From: Molossus alvarezi
Lineage: Eukaryota > Chordata > Mammalia > Chiroptera > Molossidae
Assembly (NCBI GenBank): GCA_037176705.1
Contig: CM073899.1
Location: 7,316,001-7,380,000 of the forward strand
DNA: 64,000 bases
Reading direction: 5' to 3'
A program made the position numbers and the translations under genes. Each line of letters starts with the position of its first letter. Position 1 is the first letter of the stretch. The notes under the pieces were generated by a model. The model was not told where the DNA came from. It did not search any database and saw only the letters and a program-made list of their open reading frames with translations. Positions 56,540-64,000 of the stretch are shown here, piece after piece.

Positions 56540-58740
56540 TTTTTGGACCTTCACTGATAAATTCTACCAAACATTTAAGAAAAAACTAATACCAATCCTT
56601 CTCAAACATTTCCAAACACTGAAGTGGAAGGAATACTTTCAAATTCATGAGCCAGCATTACCTTGCTACCAAAGCCAAACAAAAACATTTTAACAAAAGA
56701 AAACTACAGACCAATATCACTTATGAACAGTAATGCAAAATCATTAAAAAATAATAAATAATAGCAAACCAAATTCATCAGCACATTACAAAGATTTTAA
56801 AACATGAAAAGAGGATTTATTCATGAATGAAAAGATGATTTAAGCAATATAAATCAATTTATTTAATAAGGCACATTAACAAAATAAAGAGAATAAAAAT
56901 TCCACAATCATCTCAATTGGTGCAAAAAAAGCATTTAACAAAATTTAACACATTTTTGACCGCTCACAAGTTAACTCGTGATTTCCTGCCCAATCGTTGC
57001 AGACTGCGCACAAGTTAACTCGGGTTTGCACTTGCATTAGCTATTTCAGTTTTTGAAACTCAGGGTAATATAGGATTATTGTATTTGTGACTCTTTGCCC
57101 TGAGGGTCTAAGTTAGAAAAATAGCACATGCTTCTATATTCTTGAAGTAGCTAGGGAATGGATATCTGCTGGTTCAAATGAATGCAGCTCAGAACCTAAC
57201 GTGCAGTTTGCCCAAAACATGCGGTCCATGGCGTATGTCTTAGAGATTTCTATGCGGTACGCAATGTGTTAACACACTGTTATGATAAAAATACTCAAGA
57301 AAGTAGTAATATAAAGGAAACTATCAACAAAATAAAGTCCCTATGTTGTTAAAACAAATATCATACAGAACGTTGAAAGATGAAAACCTTCTCCTCTAAG
57401 ATATAGAACAAGCCAGGGATACATTTTCCCAGTTCTACTCAACATAGTTCTAGATGTTCTAGAAAGGGAGATTAGGCAAGAAAACAGGAATAAAAAGGAG
57501 TCTAAATTTCTCTGTGTTTGCAGATGATGTTATATGTAGACAACCCTAAAAATTCCACACAAAAATACTTAAAACTAATAAATCTATTCTGCAAATTGAC
57601 ATGATATAAAGAGAACACAAAAAAATAACTTGCATTTCTATACACTAAAAGTTAACATTCTAAGTAAAATATTATAGAAGCAATTTTATTTAAAGGGTAT
57701 CAAAAGAATGAAATACTTGGGAATAAACTTAACCATAGAGTTGGAGACTTAGACAATGAAAAGTACAAAAGTAAAAATTAAGGAAGACATAAGTACTTCC
57801 TGTGTTCATGAATTTGAACATTTAATATTGCTAAGGTGAGCTACAGATTCAATTCAATCCATCTAAAAACCTAAATGGCATTTTTTTTTTTTTTTTGCGA
57901 AAATAGAAAATTCAACCCTAAAATCCACATGAAATCACACGGTATCCAAAATAGTCAAAACTATTTTGAATGAAGAAGAAGAAGAAAGCTGAAAAACTCA
58001 CACATCCTGATTTCAAAACTTACGATAGAACTACAATAAGCAAAACAGTCTATCTGGTAGTGGCTTAAAGACAGGCAGACATATAGACCAATGGAATTGA
58101 ATAGGAAGACTAGCAATAAAGCATCACAATATTATATGGTTAAGTGAATTTTATCAAGAGTGCCAAAATTATTTAATGGGAAAAGGACAACATGTGGTGT
58201 TGGGAAAACTGGATATTTAGATGCAAAATAATGAAGTTGGACCTTTTCCTAACACCATATGCAAACATTACATAAAAATGGGTCAAAGACCTAACTCTTT
58301 TAATGGAAGACCTAACGCAATAAAATTCTTAGAAGAACACAGGCAAAAAACTTCACAATTCTGTATTTTATGATGATTTCTTGAATGCAACACCATATGC
58401 ATAGTCAGTAAATAAAAAAAAAATGACAAGTGGACTTTATTAACATTCTAAAAAACCTCCTATAACTAATAAGTTCAGTCAAGTTACAGCATACATGATC
58501 CATGTACAAAATTCAACTGTATGTCTAAACACTAATATTAAACAAGCAGAAATCAAAATAAACAATGCAACACTACTTACCATTACCTCCCCCCATAAAT
58601 ATTTAGACATAAATACAACAAACATGTTGAGTACCTGCATAATGAGAGCTACAAAATGCTGATGAAATAATTTTAAGAAGACTTAATTAAATGGATGACA
58701 TATCATGTTAATGAATTGGAAGATAATCTGCTAGTGCAAG
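56540..58740 (+). mobile_element. Old L1 ORF2 (reverse transcriptase onward), rearranged
   Basis: TCTACCAAACATTTAAGAAA and ACTACAGACCAATATCACTT (56560-56740) are ORF2 upstream of the reverse-transcriptase core. After the TTAA element the core follows (57273-57560, with TGTTTGCAGATGATGTTATA giving an FADD-type motif). The downstream part runs to 58430, and a second, overlapping core piece lies at 58455-58740. Frames are destroyed. Confidence 0.75.
56949..57268. mobile_element. 320-bp TTAA-flanked nonautonomous DNA transposon (piggyBac-like MITE candidate)
   Basis: The L1 text (AAATTTAA, then CACACTGTTATGATAAAA) is interrupted exactly at a duplicated TTAA (56945-56948 and 57269-57272). Ends: left CACATTTTTGACCGC, right (reverse complement) CACATTGCGTACCGC, 11 of 15 identical. 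Near the left end the 17-mer GCKCACAAGTTAACTCG occurs twice, 44 bp apart (56962-56978 and 57006-57022). The first copy lies within a near-palindrome. TTAA duplications are typical of piggyBac-superfamily transposition. There is no ORF, so it depended on a transposase made elsewhere. The superfamily assignment is inference; I do not recognise the family. Confidence 0.75.
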
Positions 58741-59640
58741 CCAGATAGGTGTCCCAGGCTGGGCATAAATGATCACCTAAGTTTAATTACTTCACTTAAA
58801 TTAAGCAATATTAACTCCATTGTACTTTTAACAGTTAAAAAAGCTCTATCTAGAAGTAAGTACAAGGACAAGATACAACAGAATACATCAATATATACAG
58901 GGCACAGATGTATTTTGACCAGCATGCTTATCGGTCTTTACCTTGAATAGATCACTAGATTGTGAAATGTTCTCAATACATTTATACACCAGTTTGCTAA
59001 GCCTCATCCATCACTGACTGCACTGTAATATGACATGATAATCTCTTCAAGTAGATAATTTGCTATAGCAAGGCGAACAAGGAATTGAAACTAATCTTTA
59101 AATTAAATGGACTTCACTTAAATTAGATCGCAATACTAAGCCGTTTGTACTCCTTTCAGCAAACAAAGCTGGCCTATGAGTTCAGCACATGGAATGCAAC
59201 ACTGCCCTACTCTGAGAATGAAAACCGCCTGACACATAGTTCAAGACTGTCTTAAAAATGAAAAAACAAACAAAAACAAAAACATATATATAATTTTTTT
59301 GCTTAGGGGGTAAGTAAAGCTTAATGTCTGTGGGTAAAATAGTTGATATTTTCTTAATTCATGACACATGAAATACACTAAAGGCAAATTTAAATACATG
59401 AAAATAAGGAATGACTCATTTTTTTACCAGAATGTTAGAGAAATATTTAGAATAATAAACTTTATCCCTGATGTTGTATATCCATACTTTTTAAGATGGC
59501 CAGAAAGTCTAATATTTCTATCTGCTGACTAAGGGTTATATATTTCAAAGGCTCATTCTGCTTATACATCCACCAAATATTTGAGTGCCTACTAGAAACT
59601 CAGTACTTTTTTAGGATCTTTGAATGCAGAAGAGAAAGAA
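58741..59640. other. Unique DNA, possible conserved noncoding element
   Basis: About 900 bp between two L1s with no repeat match. Complex sequence with moderately balanced composition around 58900-59220. The words CTTCACTTAAATTA (58790 and 59113) recur. No ORF of interest. Confidence 0.35.
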
Positions 59641-59645
59641 ACAAT

Positions 59646-59732
59646 TTTTTAATTGGGTTCTTTGTCTTCATTTAGAGTTGTATGAGCACTCTACATATAT
59701 TGGGAATTAACTCCTTATCTGATATATCATTG
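59646..59732 (-). mobile_element. Inverted 5' piece of a young twin-primed L1
   Basis: AATTGGGTTCTTTGTCTTCA to CTTATCTGATATATCATTGG is the reverse complement of ORF2 sequence found at 49340-49425. It meets the forward part at GGCC. Confidence 0.9.
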
Positions 59733-60432
59733 GCCACCATCAACAAATCATCAAACAACAAGTGTTGGCGAGGGTGTGGAGAAAAGGGGACTCTAGTACA
59801 CTGCTGGTGGGAATGCAGACTGGTGCAGCCACTATGGAAAACAATATGGTGTTTCCTCAAAAAACTAAAAATTGAACTTCTATTTGACTCAGTGATTCCA
59901 CTTCTATGAATATACCCTAAGAAGCCTGAAACACCAATCAGGAAGAATATACATACCCCCATGTTCATAGCAGCACTATTTACAATAGCTAAGATCTGGA
60001 AACAGCCCAAGTGTCCATCAGTAGACGAATGGATAAAAAAGCAGTGGTACATATACACAATGGAATACTATGCAGCTGTAAGAAAGAAAGATCTCTTATC
60101 CTTTGAGATGATATGGAGGGATGTGGAAAGTACTATCCTAAGTGAAATAAGCCAAGCAGAAAAAGACAAATACCACATGATCTTACTTATATACAGAATA
60201 TAATGAACATAACAGTCTGAGGAATACAGTAGACCCAGAAACATGGAAGTAGGGCACAGACTGACATCCCTCAGAAGAAGGAGTGGGGGGTGGGAAGAGA
60301 TAAACCACAGAACTTATATGCATGTATGCATAACCAATGGACATGGACAACAAAGCCGGGGACAGGGTGGGGGGGATGGGGAGGAGGGTATCAATGGGGT
60401 AAAAAAGGAGAAATATCTGTAACAAAATAAAA

Positions 60433-60463
<31 letters not shown>

Positions 60464-60470
60464 AACATTC
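59733..60470 (+). mobile_element. Forward 3' part of the young twin-primed L1
   Basis: ORF2 C-terminus (open 59682-59909 and 59961-60203, with [20 protein letters not shown] and [20 protein letters not shown]), then 3' UTR and A-rich tail. The forward part starts about 190 bp downstream of the L1 position where the inverted piece ends, so a short internal stretch was lost at the inversion. A PLL-to-stop change (GGA to TGA) splits the C-terminus near 59908. Confidence 0.9.
60426..60464. repeat. (AAAT)n in the L1 tail
   Basis: About nine AAAT units grown from the L1 A-rich tail. Confidence 0.9.
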
Positions 60471-60673
60471 AGTGCCATCAAAAAAAAAAAAAAGAAAATA
60501 AAATAAAAAGAAAACACACAATGCACAAGTAAATAAATAAAATTTATATAAAATGTGATCTGTTATGTGCACTAAAAATATTGCAACCAAATATCCCCTA
60601 GTAATTTAAAAAGTGTCTCTCTGTGTTATTTAAGAACCTATTTAAAAAAAAGAAAAGGAACTTATTTAGTTTC

Positions 60674-60890
60674 ATTCAGCTGGTGTGGTTTAGTGGTTGA
60701 GCATCAACCCACACACCAGAAGTTTGCTGGTTCAGTTCTTAATCTGGGCATATGCCCAGGTTGTGGGCCAAATCCTCAGTGAGGGGCATGCAGGAGGAGG
60801 CCGGTCGATGTTCTCTCTCGTCAATTGTTTCTATATCTCTCCCCTTCTCCCTTCCTTTCTCTCTAAAATCAGTAAAGCAAAAAATCAAAA
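60674..60890 (+). mobile_element. Bat VES-type SINE, subtype B
   Basis: CAGCTGGTGTGGTTTAGTGG, GTTTGCTGGTTCAGTTCTTA, CAGTGAGGGGCATGCAGGAG, CT-rich part and TAAAATCAGTAAAGC tail. The A and B boxes carry several changes. Confidence 0.9.
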
Positions 60891-61635
60891 GAAATAAAAT
60901 AAAAACCTATCAAATTTTAAATAACATTTTATTTTTAGAATAAACTATCAAAATAAATGCCACTGTTATTTCAGAGAAATGTCTGATAGTTATGTTTTTA
61001 AACTGATAAGTACCAACCAGTAAATGTGATTTGCCATATCATCTACTATTCATCCTCATCAATTTAGAACTATGTACTCTCTAATAAATAGTAATACCTT
61101 TGATACTAAAACAGAATATGTTTATATTCAAAGTTCTTTGTAATTGTTCATCATGTCATATAAACCATGGTAAATCATCTGCATAGCAGCAGAGTAATAT
61201 TGTATTTTCCTTGACCATTTTAAGTTTATATATAAAAAAGGAAGAAGTTGCTTTTTATTAATTTTACTTATGATCACATTTTAAACATATTTATGATTTA
61301 AGCTCATAGCGATATAGAGCACAAGGAAGAATCTCTATCTTTCTATCAAGGTCTCTGAGATCAAGAACGTTAAAATGGGTAAAAAGAAAAATTTTTTAAA
61401 TAAGCAAACGTAAGATCAACCACAAAATTTTATATCTTTCAGTTCAGTAATTTGTAGTGTTAATAGCTGCAATTGTTATGATGCCATTATTATCTTGAAA
61501 AGGTAAAATTCAGTAAGTTATATTTGAATTCTCAACTTTTTTATTTTGGACTTTTGATGTTTCAACTATAGTTACAATAATCTACTATTACCAAAGCTTA
61601 AATATATAGCCACATTTGAAAAATTAATTTTAAAA
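60891..61635. other. AT-rich unique DNA
   Basis: No gene or recognised repeat. Confidence 0.4.
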
Positions 61636-63137
61636 AATTTCTGAACTTCCAGTCCAGGTGGTGGGTAGGTTACGCGGTATTGTGTCCTCCCACAACCACA
61701 TCAAAGTTAAAACTAAACTACAGAACAACCATCATTCAGAACCGCCTGACACTGAGCAGAATGGAAATCCTACAACTATGGAATTAAAGAAGAAGCTGCA
61801 ACGAGACTGGTAGGAGGGTGGAGGCGGACGGGCTGGTCCCACACCCACATGTGGTGGATAAAAATCAGGAGGACACCTCGGCTGGGAAGGTCCTCCCTGA
61901 GGACTGAGGGGTCCCAGTCCCACACCAGTCAGTCAGCTCAGGATTCCAGTGCCAGGAAGAGAATTCCTATCACTTCTGGCTGTAAAAACAGTGGGAACTG
62001 AGGCTGAGGGAGGCTGAGGCTGCTGGAGCCCCAGGCAGCTCTTCTTAAAGGGTCAGTGCATGGACTTACCAGACTCGTACCCTCCAGGCTCCAGTGTGGG
62101 GGAGGCAGCTTGAAAGGCACCAGAGATATACAGAGAAGAACTGAGCTGTTTGGCATTGGGGCGAGGGATGGAGAGGCGGTTTTCTCCTGGACAGATGTGC
62201 TGTCAGAGGCCTTTGCTCCTTTGGTGAGCCCTCCCCCCATGAGGCAGGCACACAGCCGCCATATCTGGGACTCCAGCAACCTGGCTCACACTGTTGACCC
62301 CGCCCTGGTGATTCCCTGAGGCCAAGCCCCATCCTACTTTCAGGCCCATCTAAACTGTTCCCAGTGGCTTTACCACAAGAATGTCTTGTCTCGGATCCTG
62401 CTTAAGATTTTCCTAAATTCTTTCAAACAAGCAGCATCTGGTCTCAAAGAGCCCCAAACATCTTGTTAAATGGCCCCAAGCCTGACACTAGAAGCAGCCA
62501 GCCTTGGTTCACAATTTGGCTTTTTCTGGGCATCTCTAAGCCCAGCACAAGAAGCAGCCATCTGCAGACTGCTTTGTAGTTATGCCTGGTGGCCCGGGGT
62601 ATAACACAGGCAGTGGCTGACCTTGCCCCAAAACCAGCACACCCAGTAGACAGCTTCAGACCACATCGAATCACCACCACCCAACCATTGCCACAAATGG
62701 CACTCTCAAGGAATGGACTCAGTGGGTACCAGAGCCCTGCTCAAGTAAGTCTTGCTCTGTGTGGTGGGCCCCTGCACAGCTGATCATCTACAGTAGTCAG
62801 AGGTCAGTGGTCAGTGGGCACAGCTGATCAGCCTGAGTAAAACCCTCTCATTGATGTGCCAACAGCAATCAAGACTCAATTACAACAGAAGGGTGTAAAC
62901 TCTACGTGAGCGGTATACCTAGAGGCACCAGCGGGGAAATCAGGGAGGCTGTGACACTGGACCTACAAGACGCCTACTATAATAGGCCACCCTAGGAAGC
63001 CCCAGAGACATAGCAACTCTACCTAATACATAGAAACAAACACAGGGAAGCAGCCAAAATGAGGAGACAAAGTAAAAGGTCCCAAATGAAAGAACAGAAC
63101 AAAACTCCAGGGGAAAAAAAAAAAAAAACTAAGCAAA
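61636..63137 (+). promoter_or_regulatory. L1 5' UTR, internal promoter region
   Basis: GC-richer than its surroundings, no conserved ORF, directly before ORF1. The frames crossing it (61938-62279 minus, 62056-62319 plus, 62066-62332 minus) overlap on both strands and look like chance. Confidence 0.6.
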
Positions 63138-64000
63138 ATGGAGATAAGCAACCTAACAGATGCAGAGTTCAAAACACTGCTTATAAGGATGCTCAATGAA
63201 CTTAGTGAGAACCTCAATGAACTTAGTGATGGCCTCAAGAGCATAAAAAAAGACCAGTCAGAAATGAAGGAGGCACTAACTGAAATAAAGAATAATGTAC
63301 AGAGATTCAATAGTAGAGTAGGTAAAGCCAAGAAGCAAACCGATTTGGAATATAAGGAAGCAGAAAACACCCAATCAGAACAGCAAACGGAAAAAAGAAT
63401 CCACAAAAATGAGGATAGTGTAAGGTGCCTCTTGGACAACTTCAAGCATGCCAACATTCACATCTTAGGGGTGCCAGAAGGAGAAGAGAGAGAACAAGAA
63501 ATTGAATACCTATTTGAATCAGTAATGAGAGAGAACTTCCCTATTTGAATCAATAATGACAGAAAACTTCCCTAACTTGATGAAGGAAACAGACATACAA
63601 GACCAGGAAGCAGAGAGAGTCCCAAACAAGATGAACCCCAAGAGGCTCACACCAAGACACATCCTCATCAAAATGCTAAAGGTTAAAGACAAAGAGAGAA
63701 TCTTAAAAGCAGCAAGAGAAAAGTAGTTAGTTGCCTACAAAGGAGTTCCCATAAGACTGTCAGCTGATTTCTTGAAAGACACTTTGCAGGCCACAAGGGG
63801 TGGCAGGAGATATTCAGAGTGATGAAAAGCAACAACCTACAGCCAAGATTACTCTATCCTGCAAAGCTATCATTTAGAATCGATGGCCATATAAAGAGTT
63901 TCCCAGACAAGAAAAAGCTAAAGGAGTTCATCACCACCAAACCATTGTTATATGAAATGTTGAAGGGTCTTCTTGAAGAAAAAGAAAATCAAAAATATGA
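63138..64000 (+). pseudogene. L1 ORF1 pseudogene, frameshifted by a 31-bp tandem duplication
   Basis: ORF1p binds L1 RNA as a trimer. ATG 63138 begins MEISNLTDAEFKTLLIRMLN. Residues 1 to about 75 are heptad-rich coiled coil, then an RRM-like part (HANIHILGVPEGEEREQEI). The 31-bp unit 63510-63540 is repeated at 63541-63571, which shifts the frame and ends the open part at 63548 (136 codons). The C-terminal domain sequence continues to 64000 (AAGAGAATCTTAAAAGCAGC, then CAGCTGATTTCTTGAAAGAC) with at least one more stop (AAAAGTAG at about 63720). Few other defects: a fairly young copy. Confidence 0.85.

Larger units (their letters stand above)
61636..64000 (+). mobile_element. L1 5' end with complete 5' UTR and ORF1, continuing past the window
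   Basis: Starts near CTTCCAGTCCAGGTGGTGGG. The 5' UTR extends to 63137 (1.5 kb, GC-rich, with the related segments CTAGAAGCAGCCAGCC and ACAAGAAGCAGCCATC about 55 bp apart). ORF1 starts at 63138 and reaches the window end. The 5' UTR matches that of the half-L1 at 34150 (CATCATTCAGAACC, ACAACAGAAG, CAAACACAGGGAAGCAGCCA), so they belong to related subfamilies. ORF2 is not visible; whether it exists lies outside the window. Confidence 0.85.

Overview
The window reads as nuclear DNA of a mammal, and very probably of a bat. It is AT-rich and has no convincing protein-coding host gene on either strand. It is packed with LINE-1 (L1) retrotransposons of several ages. It also holds about sixteen copies of a tRNA-derived SINE of the bat VES type: a tRNA-like head with A and B boxes, a CT-rich middle and an A/T-rich tail. 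Older elements shared by placental mammals (MIR, L2/MIR core, MER5A, L1M 3' ends) are also present. VES-type SINEs together with young L1s point to Chiroptera, more likely a microbat. Family and species cannot be fixed from the sequence.

Layout. 1-14.7 kb: apparently unique DNA with scattered microsatellites, VES SINEs, one MIR, old L1M pieces and two L1s with an inverted 5' part (4.3-5.9 kb and 12.8-13.7 kb). A 260-bp stretch at 3.86 kb is repeated inside the first of these L1s at 5.58 kb. 14.7-18.9 kb: one long decayed L1 in plus orientation with a SINE near its 3' end. 18.9-25.3 kb: mostly unique DNA with L1 3' scraps, an L2/MIR piece, a MER5A copy and a CpG-rich patch at 22.6-23.2 kb. 25.3-27.3 kb: a long ancient repeat whose family I cannot name. 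27.4-30.5 kb: a minus-strand L1 with 5' UTR and ORF1 but most of ORF2 missing. 30.5-34.1 kb: unique DNA. 34.15-36.02 kb: a 'half-L1' with ORF1 and no ORF2, bounded by a perfect 17-bp target-site duplication.

37.1-56.5 kb is a transposon nest. A very old L1M is split at 39.15 kb and resumes at 52.95 kb. The 13.8-kb insert contains a nearly full-length L1 (5' UTR, ORF1, ORF2). That L1 is itself interrupted by SINEs, an L1 3' fragment and a 1.9-kb Tigger/pogo DNA transposon with TA duplications. Next comes an L1 with an inverted 5' segment, inside which a still younger L1 (48.04-50.29 kb) has landed with a 10-bp duplication. The resulting head-to-head copies form a large imperfect palindrome. 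56.5-58.7 kb is another old L1, carrying a 320-bp TTAA-flanked nonautonomous DNA transposon that looks piggyBac-like. 58.7-59.6 kb is unique. 59.65-60.47 kb is another 5'-inverted young L1. The window ends inside an L1 that keeps its whole 5' UTR and a frameshifted ORF1.

Functionally, the L1s supply (or once supplied) reverse transcriptase and endonuclease activity, which also moves the VES SINEs. This is visible as poly(A) tails and target-site duplications. No reading frame here looks able to make a complete L1 ORF2 protein or a complete transposase. The observations most worth a second look are the half-L1, the TTAA element, the Tigger derivative, the palindrome and the templated 260-bp duplication.
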